A stretch of 64,000 nt of DNA, from the NCBI GenBank assembly GCA_023441805.1, contig JAEZNO010000025.1, positions 89,823 to 153,822 on the forward strand, in the 5' to 3' direction. The notes under the pieces were generated by a model that worked only from the letters and a program-made list of their open reading frames with translations, made no database searches and was not told where the DNA came from. This document shows positions 9,374 to 17,322 of this stretch, one piece after another. Position 1 is the stretch's first letter. Every line of letters begins with the position of its first letter. The position numbers and the translations under genes are program-made. The stretch comes from Bacteroidota bacterium (lineage in GTDB: Bacteria > Bacteroidota > Bacteroidia > Bacteroidales > Lentimicrobiaceae).

Positions 9374-9462
9374 TTGGGAGAGGGTTGACAGACGGTTGGC
9401 AGAGGGTTGGGTGACCCTAACCGTCACCCAACCCTCTGCCAACCGTCACCTAACCCTCTGCT
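9374..9462. repeat. Long hairpin made of two head-to-head arrays of 11-bp repeats
   Basis: Eight consecutive units of 11 bp (one of 12 bp) fill the interval. The left half reads TTGGGAGAGGG, TTGACAGACGG, TTGGCAGAGGG, TTGGGTGACCC. The right half reads TAACCGTCACCC, AACCCTCTGCC, AACCGTCACCT, AACCCTCTGCT. The halves are inverted copies: 9376-9414 pairs with 9424-9461 around a 9-base loop, with an uninterrupted match of more than 20 bp next to the loop. It is GC-rich in an AT-rich intergenic region and lies between two convergent genes, after the terminator of the first. Confidence 0.85.
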
Positions 9463-9535
9463 AATATATTCTTCATCTAATCCATATTTTGTACAATTAT
9501 CCCATTCTTTCGATAAAATGTACAATACGTAATTC

Positions 9536-10867
9536 TCAAAAATCTTTGTAAATCAGATACTTATCCCTTTTCTTCAGAAACTCTTGTAAAGGTTTTTGCC
9601 ATGACTCTCTGATAGAATGCTCATCCATACCGGCTTCAATTTGTTTTTGGAGTTTATCAGTGCCGGCAAGATTTGTAAAAAAAGAAGTAAAGAATGAGCT
9701 TCCGGTAGTATCAGCCTTATACATATTAATTATCCAACTAAGTCTGATACCGGGTTTTTCACGAATGGATTCTGCATATTTACTAAAGTCAAAACCATAA
9801 CACACCTGATTTTTATAAGGAGGGTTAGTTGCTCCAGGACGACTCACAGGAGTGAACGAAATTTTACCTCCAATAAGTGCAGGATATCCGATATATCTGA
9901 ATGGGTAATCAGTACCTCTGCCGACACTGGCTTTAGTACCTTCGAATAAACACGTAGTAGGGTAGAGGATCACTGATGTCATATCAGGCAGGTTGGGAGA
10001 AGGTTTTACCGGAAGTTCATAGAGTCGCGAATGAGTATATCCTGAGCATGGAACCCAATCGAGATCACATTTTATACCGCCTTTTAGCCATCCTTCTTCA
10101 TTCACCATTCGTGCATACTCAGCCATAGTCATTCCATGAACTATTGGAACCGGGTGCATCCCTACAAATGAACTATGAGTTGTCTCAAGTACGGGACCGT
10201 CAACATAAAAACCGTTAGGATTTGGCCTGTCGAGTATTAAAAATGGGATGTTGTTTTCAGCGCATGCCTCCATCACCAGGCTCATTGTGGATATATATGT
10301 GTAAAATCGCACACCTACATCCTGCATGTCAAATACCACAATGTCAACATCAGCCAAATCTGTTGGTAACGGTTTTTTCTGTTTCCCATAGAGGGAAATG
10401 ATTGGTAAGCCTGTACGAGGGTCAGTTTCATTGTTCAATTCTTCACCTGCACCGGCAAATCCTCTGAAACCATGCTCAGGTGTAAAAATCTTTATCAGGT
10501 TGATACCTGAATTCAGCATACTGTCAACCAAGTGAACATTGCCAATCATTGAAGTGTGATTAGCTACAACTGCAACTCTTTTCTGATGCTGCCGTAACCT
10601 CCCGAAATATCTTCCTGTTCTTTCAGCCCCTGTCTTTATCCTCGACTCCCTGTTTCTTTTTGTATCTCTGGAATGATCATCATTAGCATTATATGCAGCT
10701 ACTGATGAATATACATCCAATGAATCGTTCACCTCAGTAATTGACTGAACTTCTGAACCTGTAAAAGTTCTGGTAGTTGCTAAATCTTCTTTAATTAGCT
10801 TGCGCGACTGGAAGCAGGACGATAGCAGAATGAGTGAAATAAGTGAGCAGAAGAGTACGGGGCGCAT
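9536..10867 (-). CDS. namZ: Exo-beta-N-acetylmuramidase NamZ-type lipoprotein (DUF1343)
   Basis: Proteins of this family remove terminal N-acetylmuramic acid from peptidoglycan chains during wall recycling. The 443-residue product carries a lipobox (LILLSSC, Cys18), so it is probably anchored in the envelope. After a ~65-residue charged, probably disordered linker comes the DUF1343 domain: RVAVVANHTSMIG, FTPEHGFRGFAGAGEEL, DIVVFDMQDVGVRFYTYIS, LDRPNPNG and GRGTDYPF are typical. I chose ATG 10867. The frame is open up to 11131, but the extra 88 residues overlap the divergent permease gene and lack protein character, while the ATG opens directly on the lipoprotein signal. Confidence 0.85.
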   Translation of the reverse strand: MRPVLFCSLISLILLSSCFQSRKLIKEDLATTRTFTGSEVQSITEVNDSLDVYSSVAAYNANDDHSRDTKRNRESRIKTGAERTGRYFGRLRQHQKRVAVVANHTSMIGNVHLVDSMLNSGINLIKIFTPEHGFRGFAGAGEELNNETDPRTGLPIISLYGKQKKPLPTDLADVDIVVFDMQDVGVRFYTYISTMSLVMEACAENNIPFLILDRPNPNGFYVDGPVLETTHSSFVGMHPVPIVHGMTMAEYARMVNEEGWLKGGIKCDLDWVPCSGYTHSRLYELPVKPSPNLPDMTSVILYPTTCLFEGTKASVGRGTDYPFRYIGYPALIGGKISFTPVSRPGATNPPYKNQVCYGFDFSKYAESIREKPGIRLSWIINMYKADTTGSSFFTSFFTNLAGTDKLQKQIEAGMDEHSIRESWQKPLQEFLKKRDKYLIYKDF

Positions 10868-10896
10868 ACCAAGTGTTATTCCTGTTTGATAAACCA

Positions 10897-10904
10897 CAAA
10901 TCTA
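10897..10904 (-). promoter_or_regulatory. -7 promoter element (TAGATTTG) of namZ
   Basis: The minus-strand TAnnTTTG match lies 29 bp before the namZ ATG and 11 bp from the opposing -7 element of the permease gene. Confidence 0.5.
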
Positions 10905-10915
10905 ATCGTTATTCT

Positions 10916-10923
10916 TAACTTTG
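10916..10923 (+). promoter_or_regulatory. -7 promoter element (TAACTTTG) of the LolC/E-like gene
   Basis: Exact TAnnTTTG match ending 16 bp before the TTG start at 10940. The predicted leader is therefore only about ten bases. Confidence 0.5.
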
Positions 10924-10939
10924 CCAAAATTGAACGAGC

Positions 10940-12160
10940 TTGAACTTCGAATATTTCATAAGTAAACGTATTCGCAAAAGAAAGGGTGATTCTTTCTCCA
11001 GACCTATCATTAAAGTTTCTATTGCCGGTATAGCACTTGGTATTGCCGTGATGATCATTTCTGTTGCTGTTCTGACAGGTTTTCAAAAAGAGATTAGCAA
11101 CAAAGTAGTCGGCTTCGGTTCCCATATTCAAATATCACATTTCGATTCAAATAACTCATACGAAGCAACTCCAATAATCATTGACAGTCAATCACTCAAT
11201 GAAGTCAAAGCAATTAGAGGCGTTGTTCATCTAAATTCCTTCGCCTTAAAAGCCGGATTGATAAAAACAGATGATGAAATATATGGAGTTGTTTTGAAGG
11301 GAGTAGATAATGAGTTTGACTGGTCGTTTTTCAATGAGAAAATTATTGAGGGGAAAGCACCAAAACTAAATGATACTACAGCATCCAATGAAATTTTAAT
11401 TTCGAATAAAGTAGCCAACCTCTTGAATCTCAAGATCAACCAGGAGGTGCGCATGTACTTTATCATTGATAATAATACCAGGGGAAGGAAATTTACGATT
11501 TCAGGTATCTACGAAACCGGATTAACAGAGTTTGATGAAACATACATTTTAGGCGATATCCGACACATCAAGCGTTTGAATAACTGGACACAAGGCGAAG
11601 TTTCGGGTTATGAGATAATGATTAGTGATTTCAATAAGCTGGATGAGATTTCCGAAGCCATTTATGCAGTAATAGGTTTTGATTTGAATACTCAAACGAT
11701 AAAACAATTATATCCACAGATTTTTGATTGGATTGAGATTCAAGACCTTAATGTCCTAATAATTTTAATCTTGATGACCTTGGTGGCCGGGATCACCATT
11801 ATTTCGACATTACTTATACTAATTCTTGAGCATACGAGAGATATAGGAATACTTAAGGCAATGGGAGCCAGTGTAAACAGTATAAGAAAGATATTCTTAA
11901 TGACATCGGTTTATATTATATTTTATGGATTGCTTTGGGGAAATATCCTTTCACTGACTCTTATTTGGATACAAAAAACACTTGGTGTAATACCTTTACC
12001 ACCCGACTCATATTTCCTCTCACAAGTACCCGTTGCCATAAATGCATGGCATATTCTGCTGATTAACATAGTGACAGTGTTAATCTGCTTACTGATGATG
12101 CTTATTCCTTCAATGGTAATTAAGTATATCAGTCCAATAAAGGCAATAAGATTTGATTAG
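10940..12160 (+). CDS. ABC transporter permease, LolC/LolE (FtsX/MacB) family
   Basis: The 406-residue protein has the FtsX-family layout. One transmembrane helix lies near residues 25-47 (VSIAGIALGIAVMIISVAVL), followed by a periplasmic MacB-type domain. Three helices close the chain, with the family loop EHTRDIGILKAMGAS between the first two. LolC/E permeases extract lipoproteins from the inner membrane with the ATPase LolD, and the conserved start (NFEYFISKRI..RKGDSFSRP) fits this group. The start codon is TTG: it is the first possible start after an in-frame stop at 10931, and no ATG precedes the first helix. No lolD is adjacent. The gene ends 2 bp from the convergent cysH. Confidence 0.82.
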   Translation: MNFEYFISKRIRKRKGDSFSRPIIKVSIAGIALGIAVMIISVAVLTGFQKEISNKVVGFGSHIQISHFDSNNSYEATPIIIDSQSLNEVKAIRGVVHLNSFALKAGLIKTDDEIYGVVLKGVDNEFDWSFFNEKIIEGKAPKLNDTTASNEILISNKVANLLNLKINQEVRMYFIIDNNTRGRKFTISGIYETGLTEFDETYILGDIRHIKRLNNWTQGEVSGYEIMISDFNKLDEISEAIYAVIGFDLNTQTIKQLYPQIFDWIEIQDLNVLIILILMTLVAGITIISTLLILILEHTRDIGILKAMGASVNSIRKIFLMTSVYIIFYGLLWGNILSLTLIWIQKTLGVIPLPPDSYFLSQVPVAINAWHILLINIVTVLICLLMMLIPSMVIKYISPIKAIRFD

Positions 12161-12162
12161 AA

Positions 12163-12873
12163 TTACTTTTTGTGCAGACCGCACTCACGAGTTTCAGGAT
12201 TTTCCCACCACCAGCGACCGGCTCTAATATCTTCACCGGGCAGAATTGCTCTGGTACAGGGTTGACAACCAATACTTGGAAATCCTTTATCATGCAGGCT
12301 GTTATAGGGAACTTTATTCTCATGAACGTAATCCCATACTTGCTTTTCTGACCAGTCGATAAGAGGATTTACTTTTATTAATCCATTTTTTTCATCCCAT
12401 TCAATTGTCTTGTAATCCTTTCGTGTCATCGATTGTCCTCTCCTCAATCCCGTAACCCAAGCACTCAATCCTGCAAAAGCCCTTCCCAAAGGTTCTACTT
12501 TACGTATGTGACAGCATAACTGCCGGTTTTCAATACTTTCATAAAAAAGATTTATCCCTTTTTGGTTGACCATATCCTGAACTTTTTGAGTATCAGGATA
12601 GAACACTGAGATTCGGATATCGTACCTTTTCAGATTCTTGTCGAGAAGGTCATAAGTTTCAGGAAAAAGCCGGCCTGTATCGAGTGTAAATACATAAGCT
12701 TGTTTGTCAATTGAGTTAAGCATATGCAGAATGACCTGGTCCTCAACCCCGAGGCTTGTTGAGAACCCTGTCTTGCCTTCAAAGGAGTGAAACATAAAGT
12801 CTATGATTGATTCCGCCGATTGTCCTTCAAGCTGTTCATTTAGCTCGTATGCTCTTTTCCTGTTATCTTCCAT
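12163..12873 (-). CDS. cysH: Phosphoadenylyl/adenylyl-sulfate reductase (CysH)
   Basis: The enzyme reduces activated sulfate (APS or PAPS) to sulfite in assimilation. The 236 residues show the PAPS-reductase fold: SLGVEDQVILHML, TLDTGRLFPETYDLL and TGLRRGQSMTR. The catalytic cysteine is Cys231 in ECGLH near the C-terminus. Cys120-Cys121 and Cys203-x-x-Cys206 (GCQPCTRA) are the ligands of a [4Fe-4S] cluster. That pattern is typical of APS-using assimilatory reductases, so APS is the more likely substrate. A -7 element lies 18 bp upstream. No other sulfate-assimilation gene is in the window. Confidence 0.9.
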   Translation of the reverse strand: MEDNRKRAYELNEQLEGQSAESIIDFMFHSFEGKTGFSTSLGVEDQVILHMLNSIDKQAYVFTLDTGRLFPETYDLLDKNLKRYDIRISVFYPDTQKVQDMVNQKGINLFYESIENRQLCCHIRKVEPLGRAFAGLSAWVTGLRRGQSMTRKDYKTIEWDEKNGLIKVNPLIDWSEKQVWDYVHENKVPYNSLHDKGFPSIGCQPCTRAILPGEDIRAGRWWWENPETRECGLHKK

Positions 12874-12891
12874 AATAGTATAATCTAACTA

Positions 12892-12899
12892 CAAAGATA
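12892..12899 (-). promoter_or_regulatory. -7 promoter element (TATCTTTG) of cysH
   Basis: Minus-strand TAnnTTTG match 18 bp before the cysH ATG. Confidence 0.5.
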
Positions 12900-12978
12900 C
12901 CTATTTGTTGTATTCCTTAAGTATTACGGCACCTTGTCAGTTGAAAGTCGTAAATTAGCATCCTGTAAATACATGCAT

Positions 12979-14343
12979 ATGAGAGTACATTTTATTGCAA
13001 TAGGTGGTAGCGCAATGCACAACCTTGCAATTGCACTATCGAGAAAAGGATATACTGTTACCGGTTCGGACGATGAGATATTCGAACCTGCTTTGTCAAG
13101 ATTAAAAAACGCCGGAATTTTACCTGAACAGGTGGGATGGTTTCCTGATAAAATCACTGACGATCTTGATGCAGTGATACTCGGAATGCATGCTAAAGAA
13201 GATAATCCTGAACTTGCAAAGGCCAGAGAAACCGGAATCAGGATTTACTCATATCCTGAATATTTGTATGAGCAGTCGAAAGAAAAGACAAGGATTGTTA
13301 TAGGAGGAAGTCACGGAAAGACTACTATTACTGCAATGATCCTTCATGTGATGAAAGATCTGGGTATTGATACGGATTTCATGGTAGGTGCTCAGCTTGA
13401 AGGATTTGATGTTATGGTACGTCTAAGTAATCAAGCCAAATACATGGTTTTTGAGGGTGATGAATATTTGACTTCTCCCATAGACAGAAGACCAAAATTC
13501 CACCTTTACAGGCCTCATATTGGTTTGATTAGTGGTATTGCATGGGATCATATCAATGTATTTCCAACCTTTGAAAATTACATGGATCAATTTAGAATAT
13601 TTGCTGAAATGATACCTGAGGACGGAAAACTGATTTATTGCAATGATGACCCTCACGTTAAAAAACTGATCAAAAACCTGTATGGGAAATACATTAAAAT
13701 ATCCTATGGACTGCCAGATTATAAAATTAGAAATGGGATAAGTGAAGTAATGGTAGGTGACAAAGTTTATGCGATGCAGGTTTTTGGCCGACATAATATG
13801 CTTAATATGGAAGGAGCACGAAAAGTTCTGGAAACAATAGGTGTTTGTGCTTCTGAATTTTATACTTCTATAAGTAAATTCAAAGGTGCATCAAAGCGGT
13901 TGGAGTTGATTCACTCTAATGAAAAGATTAATGTTTATAAGGATTTCGCTCACAGTCCATCAAAACTTAAAGCAACAATTGAGGCAGTTAAAAATCAGTT
14001 TCCTGAAAGACATCTTGTAGCATGCATGGAATTACACACATTTAGTAGTCTGAACACCAGTTTCTTAAAAGAATACAAAGGATGTATGGATTTGGCTGAT
14101 GTAGCAGTGGTATATTATAGTAAACATGCGCTGGAGTTAAAAAGGTTACCTTACTTTGATCAAAAAGAAGTAACCAATTCCTTTGGCAGGGAAGACATAA
14201 AGGTTTTCAATGATAAAAATGAGATGACTCAGTTCCTCCTTGGTTATGCTAAACCTGAGACTAATTTCCTCATGATGAGTTCAGGTGATTATGATGGAAT
14301 GAAGTTAGACGAACTCTCAAGATCAATCATTGAAACAGAGTAA
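12979..14343 (+). CDS. mpl: UDP-N-acetylmuramate--tripeptide ligase (Mpl) family
   Basis: Mpl attaches recycled murein tripeptide to UDP-MurNAc and belongs to the Mur ligases. The N-terminal Rossmann domain starts with VHFIAIGGSAMHNLAIAL. The ATP-binding loop is GGSHGKTTITAMI, followed by the substrate segment FEGDEYLTSPIDRRPKF. The C-terminal Mur-ligase domain contains KDFAHSPSKLKATIEA. ATG 12979 opens directly on the Rossmann strand as in relatives. ATG 12973, two codons earlier, is equally possible, while the TTG at 12934 is unlikely. A TAAATTAG sequence 30 bp upstream may be the -7 element. With namZ nearby, this suggests peptidoglycan recycling. Confidence 0.87.
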   Translation: MRVHFIAIGGSAMHNLAIALSRKGYTVTGSDDEIFEPALSRLKNAGILPEQVGWFPDKITDDLDAVILGMHAKEDNPELAKARETGIRIYSYPEYLYEQSKEKTRIVIGGSHGKTTITAMILHVMKDLGIDTDFMVGAQLEGFDVMVRLSNQAKYMVFEGDEYLTSPIDRRPKFHLYRPHIGLISGIAWDHINVFPTFENYMDQFRIFAEMIPEDGKLIYCNDDPHVKKLIKNLYGKYIKISYGLPDYKIRNGISEVMVGDKVYAMQVFGRHNMLNMEGARKVLETIGVCASEFYTSISKFKGASKRLELIHSNEKINVYKDFAHSPSKLKATIEAVKNQFPERHLVACMELHTFSSLNTSFLKEYKGCMDLADVAVVYYSKHALELKRLPYFDQKEVTNSFGREDIKVFNDKNEMTQFLLGYAKPETNFLMMSSGDYDGMKLDELSRSIIETE

Positions 14344-14405
14344 AAAAATTGCGCTGTATCAGAAGGACCGTATCCTTTTCATTATTCTTTAATTTTCAAT
14401 TAAGA

Positions 14406-14441
14406 CAAAAAAAAAGAGGCCGTCCATCTAAGACAGCCTCT
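14406..14441 (-). terminator. Intrinsic terminator after clpC
   Basis: AGAGGC-GTC pairs with GAC-GCCTCT, with one unpaired base on each side. Read leftward it is followed by nine T. It lies 23 bp past the clpC stop. Confidence 0.8.
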
Positions 14442-14463
14442 ATAAAATCATGGGATTAATCAA

Positions 14464-17013
14464 TTAACCTTCCCTAGTTATTTCTTCAGGGGCTTGAGTA
14501 TTAATTGAAATTTTCAACTCGGGATTAACATCTTCGTGATCAATTACAATCACATCTCCCTCACTGATCTTTGATTTGATTATCTCTTCAGCAAGAGCAT
14601 CTTCAATATATTTTTGAATTGCTCTCTTCAGTGGTCGGGCACCAAACTGTGAATCCCATCCTTTTTCAACGATAAAGTCTTTTGCCTTCTCAGTGACTTC
14701 CATCTTATAACCCATTTCCTGAATACGTGAGTATAACCCCTTGAGTTCAATATCAATGATCTTATGGATATCTTCACGTTCGAGTGATTCGAAAATAATC
14801 ACATCGTCAATACGATTCAGGAATTCAGGTGCGAAAGAGCGTTTAAGTGCATTTTCAATCACACCTACTGCATGAGTTGAACTGCTTGACATCTTAGCAC
14901 TTGTTGAAAAACCAACACCCTGTCCGAAGTCTTTTAATTGACGTGAACCAATGTTTGAAGTCATGATCACAATAGTGTTCTTAAAATCAACCTTACGACC
15001 CAGACTATCGGTTAAGATTCCATCATCTAATACCTGAAGCAGGATGTGGAAAATATCGGGATGTGCTTTTTCAATTTCATCAAGAAGTACAATAGAGTAC
15101 GGTTTTCTGCGAACTTTTTCAGTAAGCTGTCCACCTTCTTCATAACCAACGTATCCCGGAGGAGCTCCAACCAGGCGTGAGACAGCAAACTTCTCCATGT
15201 ACTCACTCATATCAATTCTGATTAATGCATCTTCAGAATCAAACAGATATTTAGCAAGCACTTTAGCCAGATGAGTTTTACCAACACCTGTAGGTCCAAG
15301 GAAGATAAACGATCCAATTGGTTTGTTGGGATCTTTAAGTCCTGCCCTGTTACGACGGATTGCCTTAACCACTTTCTTAATGGCTTCATTCTGTCCTATG
15401 ACTGCACCACCAAGATCTTCTTCCATAGTCAGGAGGCGTTCACTCTCATTTTGTGCAATTCTTTGCACAGGTACGCCCGACATCATGGCCACAACTTCAG
15501 CAACGTTCTCTTCATCAACCTGAACCCGGTTGATCTTAGATTCTTCTTCCCAACGACGTTTAGCATTTTCTAACTCAATTAGCAATTTACGCTCATTGTC
15601 GCGGAACTTGGCAGCTTCTTCGAACTTCTGACTATGAATTGCTTTGTTCTTTTGTTTCTTAACTTCTTCAATTCTGTTTTCAAGTTCAAGAATCTCAGCC
15701 GGAACCTGCATATTGGTTATATGAACCCGGGCACCAGCTTCGTCAAGGGCATCGATAGCTTTATCAGGTAAATATCTGTCAGTCAGATATCTGTTAGTAA
15801 GCATCACACAGGCCTTAATGGCATCGGGTGTATATTTGACCAGGTGATGATCTTCATACTTTTCTTTAATATTATTGAGGATCTCAATAGTTTCACCAGG
15901 TGAAGTTGGATCAACAAGAATCTTCTGAAATCTTCTTTCAAGAGCACCGTCTTTTTCGATGTACTGACGGTATTCATCAAGAGTAGTGGCTCCAATGCAT
16001 TGTATTTCACCTCTTGCCAGAGCCGGTTTAAACATATTGGAGGCATCAAGCGACCCTGAAGCGTTGCCGGCACCAACAATAGTATGGATTTCATCAATGA
16101 ACAGAATGATATCACGATTCTTCTCAAGCTCATTGAGGACGGCTTTCATACGTTCTTCAAACTGGCCACGGTATTTGGTACCTGCCACTAAAGAAGCAAG
16201 GTCGAGAGTAAATATTCTCTTATTAAAGAGTACCCTTGAAACCTTTCTGGCAATGATTCTTAATGCGAGGCCTTCAGCAATGGCTGACTTACCAACACCC
16301 GGTTCACCAATTAGTATAGGATTATTCTTTTTCCTTCGTGAGAGAATCTGAGCTATTCTTTCGAGCTCCTTTTCACGACCTACGATTGGGTCGAGCCTGC
16401 CTTCTTCACCGGCTTTTGTAAGATCACGACCGAAATTATCGAGTACAGGGGTTTTTGATTTAGAGTCGGATGGACGGCGCACACCAGAGCCATAACCTCT
16501 TCCTTCTTCAGCATCATCATCAGCTGAAGATCCAGGCAATTCTGCTTGTGGTGATTGACTGGATGGATTATCTTCCATATGAAGAATTGATTTCAACTCT
16601 TCTTTGACAGCCTCATAATCAACGTCATATTTGAGGAGAGTACGGGATACAAGATTATCTTCATCTTTAAGGATAGCCAATAAAACATGCTCAGTACCAA
16701 TAAAGTGACTATCAAAAACTTTAGCCTCGAGATAAGTCAATTTTAGTGCACGCTCAGCTTGCTTGACTAGTGGCAGATTATCTGCCATTTTGTCTCTTTT
16801 GACAGAAAGACCAATTGCTTTTTCGATAGTCTTTTTTAACTGATTAATATTGACATTCAACGAATTTAAAAGCTGAATACCCATGCCGTCACCATCACGG
16901 ATCATACCGAGCATCAGGTGTTCTACGCCAATATAATCGTTGCCTAAACGAAGGGATTCTTCACGGCTATATGCAAGTACGTCTTTAACGCGTTGTGAGA
17001 ACTTTGCTTCCAT
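14464..17013 (-). CDS. clpC: ATP-dependent Clp protease ATP-binding subunit ClpC
   Basis: The 849-residue AAA+ unfoldase feeds substrates to ClpP. Residues 1-145 hold the paired N-terminal Clp repeats (FSQRVKDVLAYSREESLRLG, GTEHVLLAILKDED). A charged linker follows at ~150-185. The first AAA+ module has Walker A GEPGVGKS (236-243) and Walker B ILFIDEIH. A coiled-coil middle segment includes a UvrB/C-type motif (SQKFEEAAKFRDNERKLL), which marks ClpC rather than ClpB. The second AAA+ module has GPTGVGKTHLAK, and the C-terminal D2-small domain follows. The gene is divergent from gyrA and has its own -7 element and terminator. ClpS, an adaptor of such unfoldases, is encoded at 30208-30480. Confidence 0.96.
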   Translation of the reverse strand: MEAKFSQRVKDVLAYSREESLRLGNDYIGVEHLMLGMIRDGDGMGIQLLNSLNVNINQLKKTIEKAIGLSVKRDKMADNLPLVKQAERALKLTYLEAKVFDSHFIGTEHVLLAILKDEDNLVSRTLLKYDVDYEAVKEELKSILHMEDNPSSQSPQAELPGSSADDDAEEGRGYGSGVRRPSDSKSKTPVLDNFGRDLTKAGEEGRLDPIVGREKELERIAQILSRRKKNNPILIGEPGVGKSAIAEGLALRIIARKVSRVLFNKRIFTLDLASLVAGTKYRGQFEERMKAVLNELEKNRDIILFIDEIHTIVGAGNASGSLDASNMFKPALARGEIQCIGATTLDEYRQYIEKDGALERRFQKILVDPTSPGETIEILNNIKEKYEDHHLVKYTPDAIKACVMLTNRYLTDRYLPDKAIDALDEAGARVHITNMQVPAEILELENRIEEVKKQKNKAIHSQKFEEAAKFRDNERKLLIELENAKRRWEEESKINRVQVDEENVAEVVAMMSGVPVQRIAQNESERLLTMEEDLGGAVIGQNEAIKKVVKAIRRNRAGLKDPNKPIGSFIFLGPTGVGKTHLAKVLAKYLFDSEDALIRIDMSEYMEKFAVSRLVGAPPGYVGYEEGGQLTEKVRRKPYSIVLLDEIEKAHPDIFHILLQVLDDGILTDSLGRKVDFKNTIVIMTSNIGSRQLKDFGQGVGFSTSAKMSSSSTHAVGVIENALKRSFAPEFLNRIDDVIIFESLEREDIHKIIDIELKGLYSRIQEMGYKMEVTEKAKDFIVEKGWDSQFGARPLKRAIQKYIEDALAEEIIKSKISEGDVIVIDHEDVNPELKISINTQAPEEITREG

Positions 17014-17038
17014 TATGTTTTTCCTTGTTTTCTTTCAA

Positions 17039-17046
17039 CAAATTTA
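17039..17046 (-). promoter_or_regulatory. -7 promoter element (TAAATTTG) of clpC
   Basis: Minus-strand TAnnTTTG match 25 bp before the clpC ATG. The remaining 300-bp clpC-gyrA interval (17014-17322) holds no other gene. A one-mismatch element, TATCTTCG at 17273-17280, may serve gyrA. Confidence 0.5.
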
Positions 17047-17322
17047 GTGCTTTGTAGCTAATGTAATCATATTTTGATTCTGTACAATTCTAACAAAATA
17101 CAACACATAATAGTTGTTTGTTCTATATACATTTATGATCTTTCTGATACACTGTAACAAAGCTATTAATGAACTGCACAAATCTGGTGCCGTAGATTGA
17201 AATGTGGCATATTAGCATAGATAAATCTGTAAATGAACATACCATTTCTAATTACCTTAACGGAAAAATTCGTATCTTCGTACGCCTTTATAGGAGCTCA
17301 TTTTACTTAATAAGACTTAAGA

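Noticed and set aside
10868..11131. 88-residue N-terminal extension of the NamZ-type protein
   Set aside because: It overlaps the divergent permease gene and its promoter and lacks protein character. ATG 10867 starts exactly on a lipoprotein signal.
15271..15573. Long antisense open frames inside clpC, gyrA and other genes
   Set aside because: They are shadows opposite strongly conserved coding sequence and have no independent start signals.
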